NCBI GenBank assembly: GCA_963747335.1
Contig: CAVVEV010000008.1
Location: forward strand, 62,001-126,000
DNA: 64,000 nucleotides
Direction of reading: 5' to 3'
From: Prado023 sp963747335
GTDB lineage: Bacteria > Actinomycetota > Actinomycetes > S36-B12 > CAIYMF01
Shown here: positions 25,873-34,062 of the stretch, in pieces
How positions within the stretch are numbered: the stretch's first letter is position 1
Layout: every line of letters begins with the position of its first letter
The notes under the pieces: generated by a model
Told to the model about the DNA's origin: nothing
The model's input: the letters and a program-made list of their open reading frames with translations, nothing else
The model's database searches: none
Position numbers and translations under genes: made by a program

Positions 25873-27045
25873 ATGAGCATCTTCGATCGGCGACCCGGGC
25901 TGCGCTGGGCGGTGCCCGCGGGGGCAGCTGCCCTCCTCGTGGGGGGCGCGGCACTGGCGCCGATGGCGGCCACCGCCGACTCCGGGCTCGAGCCGCGCAC
26001 GGCTGAGGAGCTGCTGGTCGCCCTGGCCGAGCCCAGCGCCACCGCGGTCTCGGGCACCGTCGCCACGAGCGCCGACCTCGGCCTGCCCGACCTGCCGATG
26101 GGGATGATGCCCTCGTCCGGGCCCCTGGCCCTGGCCAGTGGCGAGAACACGCTTCGGGTCTGGACCGACGGGCCGGAGCGCCAGCGCCTGGCCCTGATCG
26201 AGCGCTCCGCCGAGACGACCGTCGTGCGCAACGGCCAGGTGGCATGGGTGTGGTCGAGCGCGGATGCCACCGCCGACCGGTACGTCCTCCCCGAGCCCGA
26301 CGGCACGAAGGGCGGCGCCCTCGACGGGTCCGCGCTCCCGCCCGGGGTCGAGCTCCCGAGCACCCCGCAGGAGGCTGCCGCGATGGCGCTCGAGGCGATC
26401 GATCCGACCACCGAGGTGACCACGTCCGGCGTGGGCACTGTGGCCGGACGGGCAGCCTACGAGCTGGCCCTGACCCCGCGCGATCCCGAGACCCTGGTGG
26501 CTCGCGTCACGCTGTCGATGGACGCCGAGACGAACGTGCCCCTACGGGTGCGGGTCTACTCCACGAGGATCCCGGACGCCGCACTCGAGGTCGGGTTCAC
26601 CTCCGTGGACTTCGCAACACCGGACGCGTCGCTGTTCGAGTTCGCCCCGCCGCCCGGGGCGACCGTCACCGAGCACGGGGCGCCGGACGGTGCCACGATG
26701 CCCGGATCGACAGGACCCACTCCCGACCTGCCCGACGGTGACGAGCCCACGGTTGTCGGCCGAGGCTGGAGCACGGTCGTGATCACCGACCTGCCGGTCG
26801 ACTCGCTGGCTGACCTTGCCGAGGACGCGATGGGCTCCGCCGACGAGCCGAGCTACCGTGGTGACGGCGACCCGGCGGGGACCGCTCTGGCCCTGATCGA
26901 GGCGCTCCCCGCCGAGTCCGGCGCGTGGGGTACGGGTCGGGTGCTGCGCGGCACGCTGTTCTCGGCGATCCTCACCGACGACGGCCGGGTCGCGATCGGT
27001 GCGGTCAGCCCGGAGGCGCTCGGCGCCGCCCTGGCCGCCCAGTGA
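25873..27045 (+). CDS. LolA/RseB-like exported protein
   Basis: Protein of 390 residues with an N-terminal membrane/signal segment (AVPAGAAALLVGGAALAP). The body resembles the LolA/MucB (RseB) fold, as judged from LRVWTDGPERQRLALIE, a WVWSSADATADRYVLP strand, and GRAAYELALTPRDPETLVARVTLSMDAE. In actinobacteria such proteins often precede ABC-2 transporters, as here, and may bind lipid or sense the envelope. ATG 25873 was chosen because the upstream frame lacks similarity and a signal peptide follows at once. Confident that it is exported; the fold assignment is moderate. Confidence 0.75.
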   Translation: MSIFDRRPGLRWAVPAGAAALLVGGAALAPMAATADSGLEPRTAEELLVALAEPSATAVSGTVATSADLGLPDLPMGMMPSSGPLALASGENTLRVWTDGPERQRLALIERSAETTVVRNGQVAWVWSSADATADRYVLPEPDGTKGGALDGSALPPGVELPSTPQEAAAMALEAIDPTTEVTTSGVGTVAGRAAYELALTPRDPETLVARVTLSMDAETNVPLRVRVYSTRIPDAALEVGFTSVDFATPDASLFEFAPPPGATVTEHGAPDGATMPGSTGPTPDLPDGDEPTVVGRGWSTVVITDLPVDSLADLAEDAMGSADEPSYRGDGDPAGTALALIEALPAESGAWGTGRVLRGTLFSAILTDDGRVAIGAVSPEALGAALAAQ

Positions 27046-27153
27046 CGGCAGCTGTCCCGCTCGGAACGACACTCCTCGGCGCAGGAGGGCTCCGACGTCC
27101 TCACCTCGGCAATCGTCAGCGCGGGGCTGACCAAGCGGTTCGGCTCCCAGACG

Positions 27154-28032
27154 GTGGTCGACGCGATCGACCTCGACGTGCCCACCGGCGCTGTGTACGG
27201 GTTCCTCGGCCCCAACGGGTCGGGGAAGACCACCACGATCCGGATGCTGCTCGGGCTGGTCCGCCCGACCGGCGGGCAGATCACCCTGCTCGGCGCCCCG
27301 ATGCCCGGCGGCGGCGAGGCCGTCCTGCCCCGCGTCGGGTCGCTCGTGGAGGGCCCCGCCTTCCACCCGTACCTGTCCGGGCGGCAGAACCTGGCGCGCC
27401 TGGACTCAGCTGACCGGTACGCCGATCCGCGCACCGCCGCCCACCGGATCGCCGGTGCGCTCGACCGGGTCGGGCTGCTGGCCGCCGCCGGCAAGCGCTA
27501 CCGCGCCTACTCCCTCGGGATGCGCCAGCGGCTGGCCATCGCCGCTGCCCTGCTGGCCCCCCGCGACCTGCTGATCCTCGACGAGCCGACCAACGGCCTG
27601 GATCCGCAGGGGACCCGCGAGGTGCGCCACCTCGTTGCCTCGCTGGCCGGCGAGGGGGCCACGGTGCTGGTGTCCAGCCATCTGCTCTCGGAGGTCGAGC
27701 AGATGTGCTCGCACGTCGGCGTGATGCGCGAGGGCCGGCTCGTCGCCCAGGGCACAGTGGGCGAGGTTCGCGCGGCGGGGGCTGCGGCGGTCGTCGAGGT
27801 GACGACGGCGCAGCCTGAGCTGGCGGCCCAGACCCTGCGGGCCCTGGGCCTGACGGGTGTCGTGATGACCGGGAGCGGCGCATCGGCACCTCCCGGCGAT
27901 CTCCCTCCGGAGCAGATCGTCGCAGCGCTGGTGGCCGCGGGCGTGGGCGTGCGCGGGTTCGCGGTGACGTCCCCGAGCCTGGAGGACCTGTTCGTCTCGT
28001 TGACCGGGGAGGGCTTCGATGTCAGCGGCTGA
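27154..28032 (+). CDS. ABC exporter ATP-binding protein, N-terminus uncertain
   Basis: ATPase of an ABC-2 exporter. Walker A GPNGSGKTT, signature YSLGMRQRLAIA, Walker B LLILDEPTNGLDP, switch histidine in VSSHLLSEVEQM. The first in-frame start, GTG 27154, is too late: the frame is open and conserved upstream, reading AIVSAGLTKRFGSQ from about 27109, and a good GGAGG lies at 27084-27088. No ATG, GTG or TTG occurs in frame between them, so the true start is a rare codon (for example GTC 27097 or CTG 27127) or a base is wrong near 27095-27105. The 3' end overlaps the permease gene by 14 bases. Confidence 0.85.
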   Translation: MVDAIDLDVPTGAVYGFLGPNGSGKTTTIRMLLGLVRPTGGQITLLGAPMPGGGEAVLPRVGSLVEGPAFHPYLSGRQNLARLDSADRYADPRTAAHRIAGALDRVGLLAAAGKRYRAYSLGMRQRLAIAAALLAPRDLLILDEPTNGLDPQGTREVRHLVASLAGEGATVLVSSHLLSEVEQMCSHVGVMREGRLVAQGTVGEVRAAGAAAVVEVTTAQPELAAQTLRALGLTGVVMTGSGASAPPGDLPPEQIVAALVAAGVGVRGFAVTSPSLEDLFVSLTGEGFDVSG

Positions 28033-28969
28033 GGGGTCCGGTGTGGCGGGGTCCGAGGTGGCGGGGTCCCTGCGCGAGGCGGCCGGCCGGATGGGTCCGG
28101 CAGGCGCGGGAGGTCCGGCTGACGATGCCCCCCGGCGATCCCAGGGGACCCTGGGCGCGTCGTGGCGGTTGTTGCGCTCGGAGATGCGGCTGATCCTGGG
28201 CCGGCGACGGAACAAGGCCGGCGTCCTCGTCCTGGCCTCAGTGCCCGTGCTGCTGGCCATCGCCCTGCGCGCGTCCGACCCCTCCTCCGAGGGCGACGGC
28301 CCCACCCTGATCTCGGCGGCGACCTCGAACGGGGTCTTCGTGGCGCTGACCGCGCTGACCGTCGAGATGGCACTGTTCCTGCCCCTGGCGGTCGCCGTGC
28401 TCTCCGGGGACACCGTCGCGGGCGAGGCCAACATCGGCACGCTGCGCTACCTGCTCACCGTGCCGGTGGGGCGCACGCGACTGCTGGTGGTGAAGTACCT
28501 CTCGCTGGTGGTCGGCGCGCTGATCGGCGTGGTCGTCGTGGCCGGGACCGGGATCGTCGTCGGCGGTGCGCTGCTGGGGCTTGGCCCCACGACCCTGCTG
28601 TCGGGCAACCAGATCTCCTTGGTCGAGGCGCTGGGCCGGGTTGCCCTGGCGGTGCTCTACGTCACCGCGGGGCTGGCAGGTCTGGCTGCCATCGGCCTCT
28701 TCGTCTCCACCCTCACCGAGCAGCCGATCGCGGCGATGGTCACCACCACGATCATCTCGAGCGCGATGTGGATCATGGACGGGATCCCGCAGCTGGACTG
28801 GCTGGCACCCTGGCTGCTGGTGCACCGCTGGGCGGCGTTCGTCGACCTGTTCCGCGATCCGGTCTTCGTCGACGTCATGCGTACCGGGCTGCTGGTGACC
28901 GTCGGCTACATCGTGGTGTTCCTCGCCCTGGCCTGGGCCCGCTTCGCCAACAAGGACGTCACGAGCTGA
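28019..28969 (+). CDS. ABC-2 type exporter permease
   Basis: Permease of 316 residues with six membrane helices, partner of the ATPase just upstream. An N-terminal cytoplasmic segment of about 45 residues precedes WRLLRSEMRLILGRRRNK, a typical pre-helix segment; GDTVAGEANIGTLRYLLTVPVGRTRLLVVK is the conserved coupling region of this permease class. Start ATG 28019 lies within the end of the ATPase gene. With the LolA/RseB-like protein it may form a three-gene envelope export unit. Cargo unknown. Confidence 0.9.
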   Translation: MSAAEGSGVAGSEVAGSLREAAGRMGPAGAGGPADDAPRRSQGTLGASWRLLRSEMRLILGRRRNKAGVLVLASVPVLLAIALRASDPSSEGDGPTLISAATSNGVFVALTALTVEMALFLPLAVAVLSGDTVAGEANIGTLRYLLTVPVGRTRLLVVKYLSLVVGALIGVVVVAGTGIVVGGALLGLGPTTLLSGNQISLVEALGRVALAVLYVTAGLAGLAAIGLFVSTLTEQPIAAMVTTTIISSAMWIMDGIPQLDWLAPWLLVHRWAAFVDLFRDPVFVDVMRTGLLVTVGYIVVFLALAWARFANKDVTS

Positions 28970-29118
28970 CCTCGAGCGCGCGGCGCTTACCTCGTCTGAG
29001 CACTCCCTCCAGCAGATCGCCTGCTCGCATCCCTGGGCGCTGCAGGAACCCCGGGCATCGTGGTGGACACGAAGGATCCGCGCATGGGGCTGCGGGTCAC
29101 GCTGAAGGGGTGGACGAG

Positions 29119-29925
29119 ATGGACAGGAACGTGGCAGCAGCGCTCGTGCTGGCAGGCGTCGGGGTGCTCGGGGTGGCAGGGATCACGGTGGCTCTGGACG
29201 CAAGCGAGGGATCGGGGACGACCGCGGTCGTCGCGCAGTCCGCGTCCGCGCAGGAGCACAGCCACGGCACTGGGCAGGGCAATGGGTACGGGAACGGCCA
29301 GGGCCAGGGCCAGGGCCAGGCGAATGGTCTGGGCAACGGCTCTGGGAACGGCCAGGGGCAGGGGAACGGCCAAGGCCTCGGCCAGGGTGCCACCGGTTCG
29401 GGGACGCACGGCGAGGGCACCGAGCACGAGTCGCACACCGCGGACGTCCCGGCCGCGGTGCCGGGGGCCACGATCAGCGACGAGGTGGCCCAGGAGCTGG
29501 CCTTCATGGTCGAGGAGGAGAAGCTGGCCCGCGACGTCTACCAGCTGGCCAAGGATGCCTACCCCGAGGCGCGGGTCTTCACCAACATCAACCGATCCGA
29601 GAGCACCCACATGAGCGAGCTCCAGGTCCTGCTGGAGCGCTACGGAGTGGCCGATCCCACCAAGGTCAACGGGCCCGGGGAGTTCGACAACGACAGCCTG
29701 CAGGCGCTCTACGACGACCTCGCCGACCGGGTCGACGACAGCCGCGAGGAGGCGGCGCAGGTGGGCGTCGACGTGGAGGTCGCGGATATCGCCGACCTCA
29801 AGGAGGCCATGGACCTCGATGCCCCTGCCGATGTGACGGCTGTGCTGGGCGACCTGCTGGCCGGAAGCGAGCGGCATCTGGCTGCCTTCCAGCGCAACGG
29901 CGGGACGGTCTCCACCGAGTCCTGA
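29119..29925 (+). CDS. secreted DUF2202 protein with Gly/Asn/Gln repeat linker
   Basis: Protein of 268 residues: N-terminal signal/anchor helix (VAAALVLAGVGVLGVAGITVAL), a linker of about 40 residues made of GNGQGQ-type repeats (29270-29395), then a DUF2202 helical domain beginning ELAFMVEEEKLARDVYQLA. DUF2202 proteins are ferritin-like four-helix proteins; the EEEKLARDVY helix carries the candidate metal-binding glutamates and ESTHM may supply a histidine. Metal binding is inferred. It converges on the histidine kinase gene with a strong shared hairpin between them. Confidence 0.85.
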   Translation: MDRNVAAALVLAGVGVLGVAGITVALDASEGSGTTAVVAQSASAQEHSHGTGQGNGYGNGQGQGQGQANGLGNGSGNGQGQGNGQGLGQGATGSGTHGEGTEHESHTADVPAAVPGATISDEVAQELAFMVEEEKLARDVYQLAKDAYPEARVFTNINRSESTHMSELQVLLERYGVADPTKVNGPGEFDNDSLQALYDDLADRVDDSREEAAQVGVDVEVADIADLKEAMDLDAPADVTAVLGDLLAGSERHLAAFQRNGGTVSTES

Positions 29926-29936
29926 TCCTCACCGCC

Positions 29937-29976
29937 ACGGCAGGCCCTGCACCCACACCGGTGCGGGGCCTGCCGT
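29937..29976. terminator. bidirectional hairpin terminator
   Basis: ACGGCAGGCCCTGCACC (29937-29953) pairs with GGTGCGGGGCCTGCCGT (29960-29976): a 17-pair stem with a single G-T type mismatch and a six-base loop. It fills the gap between the DUF2202 gene and the convergent kinase gene. Confidence 0.75.
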
Positions 29977-31368
29977 TCAGCACCCATGCACGGGCGGGTC
30001 CGCCCGTGGCGGCGGCCCGGCGGTGGGCAGCTCCACCCAGAAGGTCGCCCCCTCGCCGGGGGGGCTCGCAACCCCCACCGCGCCACCGTGCGCCGCAACG
30101 ATCGCCGCGGCGATGGCCAGGCCCAGGCCGCTGCCCCCGGAGGCACGTGCCCGAGCCACATCGGCGCGATAGAACCTGTCGAACACCTTGGCCAGGTCAG
30201 CTGCCGCGATGCCACGCCCATGATCGGCCACCTCGACGCGCACCGAATCAGGCATGGACACGATCCGCAGGTCGATCCCCGTGCCCGCGGGGGTGTGGCG
30301 CAGGGCGTTGTTCGTCAGCGCAGCCACCACTTGGGTGAGCCGGTCCCGGTCGCCCTGGACGACGGCACCCCCCGGCCCATGGACGGTGATCACCCGGTCT
30401 GGAGCCACAGCCCGCAGATCCCCGGCCAGGTCCTCAACGATCTCGCCGAGGTCGACCGGACCGAGGCTCAGGCTCGGGCCCCTGTCCAACTCGGCCAGCA
30501 GCAGCAGGTCATCGACGAGGCGACCCATGCGGTCGGCCTCCTGCTTGATCCGGCGCATCGCGTCGGCGGTGCCCTGCTCGTCGGGGAGTCCACCGGCTCC
30601 ATAGAGGGCGGCATATCCCTTGAGCGTGACCAGCGGCGTGCGCAGCTCGTGGGAGGCGTCGGCGACGAACTGGCGCAACCGTTCCTGCGTGGCCTCGTTG
30701 GTGTCCACGAGCTGGTTGAAGGCAGTCCCCAGGTCGTGGACCTCGGTGCCGACGGGGAAGGGCTCCACCCGTTGGCTGGTATCACCCGCGCTGATGGCCC
30801 GCGCGACCCGGGTCACCCGCAGGATCGGGTCGATCCCCAGCCGATGCATCCACCAGAACACCAGGGCAATCACCGCCAGCAGCACGCTGCCGACAAGCAC
30901 CAGGGTCGACCTCAATCCGCTCAGCGCCGCATCGACCTCCCCCATGGAGCGACCCAGGATCAGGGACTCCCCGGCCGACAGCTCCGCCGTGACCAGGCGC
31001 ATCCGGTCCGCGTCCCCGCCTGTGGCGGGAACGGTCGCCGGTGAGGGCGGAGGTTCCTGTGGATCGAGCGTGGGGGTGAGGCCCGGATCCGTGGCGGGGG
31101 TGTTCAGCGTCTCCAGGCCGGTCCCGGTGAGCACCCCCAGGTACACCTCGGCCAGGCCACGCGCCTGCCGCTGCTGGCCGGGGCCGGTGCCAGTCGAGTC
31201 GTCGCCCGAGGCCACCTGAGCCGTGGCGTTCGCCACCTGCCGGTACAGCCGATCGTCGAGCTGGCCGACGAGGAAGGCACGCTGGATTCCCAGGATCAGC
31301 AACCCGGAGACCACCAGGAGCGCAGCGATGGTCCCCAGGCCCACGAGCAGCCGGGTCCGCAGCGACAT
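29977..31368 (-). CDS. two-component sensor histidine kinase
   Basis: Membrane kinase of 463 residues. Helix 1 at about 8-28, an extracytoplasmic domain of about 140 residues rich in Thr/Pro/Asp, helix 2 (STLVLVGSVLLAVIALVFWWM), HAMP domain, then the phospho-acceptor histidine in ADASHELRTPL, N-box NNALRHTP, G1 DHGRGI and G2 GSGLGLAIA. It shares one base with the response regulator stop. Partner is the OmpR-type regulator at 31368-32060; a Spy/CpxP-like protein is divergent from the pair, so the signal may be envelope stress (inference). Confidence 0.93.
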   Translation of the reverse strand: MSLRTRLLVGLGTIAALLVVSGLLILGIQRAFLVGQLDDRLYRQVANATAQVASGDDSTGTGPGQQRQARGLAEVYLGVLTGTGLETLNTPATDPGLTPTLDPQEPPPSPATVPATGGDADRMRLVTAELSAGESLILGRSMGEVDAALSGLRSTLVLVGSVLLAVIALVFWWMHRLGIDPILRVTRVARAISAGDTSQRVEPFPVGTEVHDLGTAFNQLVDTNEATQERLRQFVADASHELRTPLVTLKGYAALYGAGGLPDEQGTADAMRRIKQEADRMGRLVDDLLLLAELDRGPSLSLGPVDLGEIVEDLAGDLRAVAPDRVITVHGPGGAVVQGDRDRLTQVVAALTNNALRHTPAGTGIDLRIVSMPDSVRVEVADHGRGIAAADLAKVFDRFYRADVARARASGGSGLGLAIAAAIVAAHGGAVGVASPPGEGATFWVELPTAGPPPRADPPVHGC

Positions 31369-32060
31369 CACGGCTCCCGGACGGTGTATCCGACCCCGCG
31401 GACCGTGTGGATCAGCTTCGGCTCGGTGGCGTCGACCTTCTTGCGCAGGTTGCGGATGAACGACTCGATGATCGAGGACTCGCCGTTGAAGTCGTACTGC
31501 CACACGGAGTCCAGGATCTGCTCCCGGGTCACGACCCGCCCGGCGTTGGCCATCAGGACCCGCAGCAGGGTGAACTCGGTCGCCGTCAGGTGCGCCTCCA
31601 CTTCGCCGCGCCACACCCGGTGCGAGTCGAGGTCCATGGCCAGGTCCCCGACAGCCAATCGCGAGGACTTCTCGCCGATGCCCGATCGCCGGACGGCGAC
31701 CTGGACCCGCGCCACCAGCTCCTCGAGCTCGAAGGGCTTGACGATGTAGTCGTCCCCACCACTGGTCAGCCCCCGGACCCGGTCGGTCGTGGCGCCCCGG
31801 GCGGTGACGAAGAGGACCGGTGCCTGGGACCCTCCGGTGCGGATCCGGCGCAGCACCTCGAAACCGTCGATGTCGGGAAGCATGACATCCAGCACGATCA
31901 CGTGCGGAGCGAACCGACCAACATCCTCGACGGCCTGGATGCCGGTCGTTGCCACGAGGGTCTCGTAGCCGGACAGGCGCAGGGCTGAGGAGATCAGGAA
32001 GGCGACGTTCTCCTCGTCATCGACGACGAGGACCCGTGGCTCGGCAGCGGCAGGCGGCAT
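31368..32060 (-). CDS. OmpR-family response regulator
   Basis: Regulator of 230 residues: receiver with VVDDEENVAFL, phospho-acceptor Asp in VIVLDVMLPD, Thr in LFVTARGA, Lys in YIVKPFELEEL; then a winged-helix DNA-binding domain with LTATEFTLLRVL and HTVRGVGYTVREP. ATG 32060 is preferred over an earlier ATG at 32081 because GGAGG precedes it at good distance. Co-transcribed with the kinase gene and divergent from the secreted protein gene at 32240; the dyad at 32091-32121 between them is a candidate binding site. Confidence 0.94.
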   Translation of the reverse strand: MPPAAAEPRVLVVDDEENVAFLISSALRLSGYETLVATTGIQAVEDVGRFAPHVIVLDVMLPDIDGFEVLRRIRTGGSQAPVLFVTARGATTDRVRGLTSGGDDYIVKPFELEELVARVQVAVRRSGIGEKSSRLAVGDLAMDLDSHRVWRGEVEAHLTATEFTLLRVLMANAGRVVTREQILDSVWQYDFNGESSIIESFIRNLRKKVDATEPKLIHTVRGVGYTVREP

Positions 32061-32090
32061 GGTGCCTCCAGCCTGCCACACCGGCCCAGC

Positions 32091-32121
32091 CCGGAAACCG
32101 ACCTGAGGTGGCGGTTTCCGG
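32091..32121. promoter_or_regulatory. dyad between response regulator and Spy-like gene
   Basis: CCGGAAACCG (32091-32100) and CGGTTTCCGG (32112-32121) are perfect 10-base arms around ACCTGAGGTGG, which itself holds ACCT-G-AGGT. TACATT (32125-32130) just to the right fits a -10 box for the rightward gene and no -35 hexamer is evident, as expected for an activated promoter. The likely binder is the adjacent OmpR-type regulator (inference). Confidence 0.6.
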
Positions 32122-32198
32122 CTTTACATTCCCCAGATCGGACCTCCCGCCGATCGCCCGGCTCCCTCCCAACCCTCTCCAGCGCGAGTGCCCAGGAT

Positions 32199-32220
32199 CG
32201 GTGGTGGAAGACCACTACCG
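32199..32220 (+). promoter_or_regulatory. hairpin before ribosome binding site of Spy-like gene
   Basis: CGGTGGTGG (32199-32207) and CCACTACCG (32212-32220) pair with one mismatch around AAGA. GAAGGAG follows at 32225-32231, eight bases before ATG 32240. The stem could stabilise the message or affect translation. Confidence 0.5.
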
Positions 32221-32239
32221 ACACGAAGGAGTGAGCACC

Positions 32240-32644
32240 ATGAGGATCCACAAGCTGGCCGCGACAGGGATCGCCACCGTCGGCGCCGCCGTGCTGTTGA
32301 GCCTGGGAGCAGGTGCAGCCAACGCCGCGACCACGGACACATGCCCCGGGGACGGCCCCGCCGCCACGCTCTCGGCCGAGCAGCACAAGGACTTCGACGC
32401 ACGGATGACCGCGCTGAAGGAGAAGCGCGACGCCATCATGGCGAGGTACACGACGAAGGCGAAGCGCGCATCGGCGACCGGGCAGGGTCAGCGCAGTGGG
32501 CAGAGGGCCCGGGGAACTCAGACGAACCTCACCTCCACGCAGCGTGCGCAGAAGCAGGCGGAGTTGGCCGCATGGAAGGTCGAGCGCGACGCATTGTTCA
32601 CCGAGTACAAGCTCACCGCCCGGTCTCAGGGACGCGGCGCCTGA
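32240..32644 (+). CDS. secreted Spy/CpxP-like LTxxQ-motif protein
   Basis: Protein of 134 residues: signal peptide (cleavage probably after ANAA), then a basic, helix-prone body. Two segments resemble the LTxxQ motif of the Spy/CpxP family: LSAEQHKDFDARMTALKEKRD and, about 55 residues on, LTSTQRAQKQAELAAWKVERD, each starting an amphipathic helix. Spy and CpxP are periplasmic chaperone/stress sensors; cpxP is divergent from cpxRA in Escherichia coli just as this gene is divergent from a regulator-kinase pair. A low-complexity SATGQGQRSGQ linker joins the halves. The family call rests on motif and context only. Confidence 0.6.
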   Translation: MRIHKLAATGIATVGAAVLLSLGAGAANAATTDTCPGDGPAATLSAEQHKDFDARMTALKEKRDAIMARYTTKAKRASATGQGQRSGQRARGTQTNLTSTQRAQKQAELAAWKVERDALFTEYKLTARSQGRGA

Positions 32645-32691
32645 GCCGCCGCGTCCCCGCCCAGGGCCCCGTCCCCGGGCTGACCAGGACG

Positions 32692-33444
32692 TCACCTGGT
32701 GTGGCTGTCCCCCGATGATGGTCGGCTCGCCCGGCTCGGCCCACGCCTCTCGGGGCGCGTGACCCGGCGGCGGACGACCGCCACCGGTGTGCCGAGGACC
32801 GGGGCCAGGGACTGGGCCATCGGGGCACGCCAGCCGAGCGTCGTGGACAGCACGGTGAGCGCAGCGATCAGCAGGATGATCGGCCACTCGACCACCGCGG
32901 TGGGGACATCGAAGCCCGCCACGAGGACGACCATCACCACGGCACCGACCAGGGCGGCTGAGGCGTCCCAGGGCCCGGCCTGCATGATCGCCGGGGCATC
33001 CCCGGCCAGGAGGTCCCGGATGATCCCGCCCGCCATCGCGGCGATCACGCCGATCAGCACCGCCGAGGCCGGCGGGTAGTCCGCGGACAGAGTGCGCTCC
33101 ACCCCCACGACGCTGAACAACCCCAGGGCCAGGGAGTCGAGCAGCAGCATCGGCCAGGCCAGTCGGTGTGACCACCGTGCCACCAGCATCCCGACAACCG
33201 CCGCACTGGCTGCCGCGGGCAGGTAGGCGCGGTCCGAGATCGCCAGGGGCGGGCCGACGGCGAGCAGGACGTCGCGGATCATGCCGCCCCCGAGCCCTGC
33301 CGCCACCGCGATCAGGAGGACCCCGGTCACGGTGACGCCGCGCCGGGACGCGAACAGGGCCCCGCCCAGCGCCGCGACGATGATCGTGAGGAGGTCCAGC
33401 CAGGTGGGGACGTCGATCAGGGTGACGTCTGCCTCGAGGGGCAC
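32692..33444 (-). CDS. TRIC (UPF0126/YicG) family cation channel protein
   Basis: Membrane protein of 250 residues with about seven helices made of two internal repeats. Each repeat holds the hallmark: GLGGGMIRDVLL in the first and MAGGIIRDLLAGDAP in the second. Prokaryotic TRIC proteins form trimeric monovalent cation channels. Start is GTG 33444. The C-terminal 45 residues are hydrophilic and not part of the fold. Its neighbours give no metabolic hint. Confidence 0.9.
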   Translation of the reverse strand: MPLEADVTLIDVPTWLDLLTIIVAALGGALFASRRGVTVTGVLLIAVAAGLGGGMIRDVLLAVGPPLAISDRAYLPAAASAAVVGMLVARWSHRLAWPMLLLDSLALGLFSVVGVERTLSADYPPASAVLIGVIAAMAGGIIRDLLAGDAPAIMQAGPWDASAALVGAVVMVVLVAGFDVPTAVVEWPIILLIAALTVLSTTLGWRAPMAQSLAPVLGTPVAVVRRRVTRPERRGPSRASRPSSGDSHTR

Positions 33445-33454
33445 GGACGACCGA

Positions 33455-33973
33455 TCAGTCGCGCTCGACCCAGCGGTCGATGGCCCAGACCACGGCCATG
33501 ACCAGGCCCGGGTCCAGCGAGCTCAGGTGGTCCACCGTGTACTTGTCGCGCACGGTCAGCCACTTCTGGGTGATCTGCGCGATGGGCTGGCCCTCGGAGC
33601 TGATCGAGTAGTTCTTCTCCATCAGCGTGCCCTGAACCTGCCAGGTGCTGCCATCAGCCATCGTCATGGTCATCTTGTCCTTGACGATCGAGAAGGCCTT
33701 CGCCCTGAGCTCGGCGACCTGGGAGCCGTCTGCGGCCGAGATCGTCATCTTCTTCGGGATGCCCAGGAGCTGGCCCTTGACGGTGTAGACGACCTGATCC
33801 TGGGCGTCACGGACCTCGGCCTTCGGAGTCGGCCCGACCTTGCCGTCGACGAAGAGGACGCGGGCGCCCGAGGTGTCGGTCACCTCGAAGTCGCGACCGA
33901 CACCGAACTTGCTCGTGAAGAGGATCCGGGACCAACCATCTGCGGGAGGGGGTGCATCAGCCATGGATGACAT
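33455..33973 (-). CDS. LURP-one-related (YxjI-like) protein
   Basis: Beta-rich protein of about 172 residues of the LURP-one/phospholipid scramblase-like fold. Recognisable are FTSKFGVGRDFEVTD, VDGKVGPTPKAEVRD, VKGQLLGIPKKMTI and IAQITQKWLTVRDKYTVD, which fit the strand pattern of the family. Start could be ATG 33973 or ATG 33964; no good ribosome site marks either. It follows, on the same strand, the cyclase-fold gene ending at 34063. Function unknown in bacteria. Confidence 0.78.
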   Translation of the reverse strand: MSSMADAPPPADGWSRILFTSKFGVGRDFEVTDTSGARVLFVDGKVGPTPKAEVRDAQDQVVYTVKGQLLGIPKKMTISAADGSQVAELRAKAFSIVKDKMTMTMADGSTWQVQGTLMEKNYSISSEGQPIAQITQKWLTVRDKYTVDHLSSLDPGLVMAVVWAIDRWVERD

Positions 33974-34062
33974 CGTGGCAGACGGGTCGGGCGCGTGCAT
34001 GTCCGGCCCAGCTGCGGGCGGGAGCGGCGCTGGCGGGCCCGCGGTTGCGCCCGCCCGGACTG

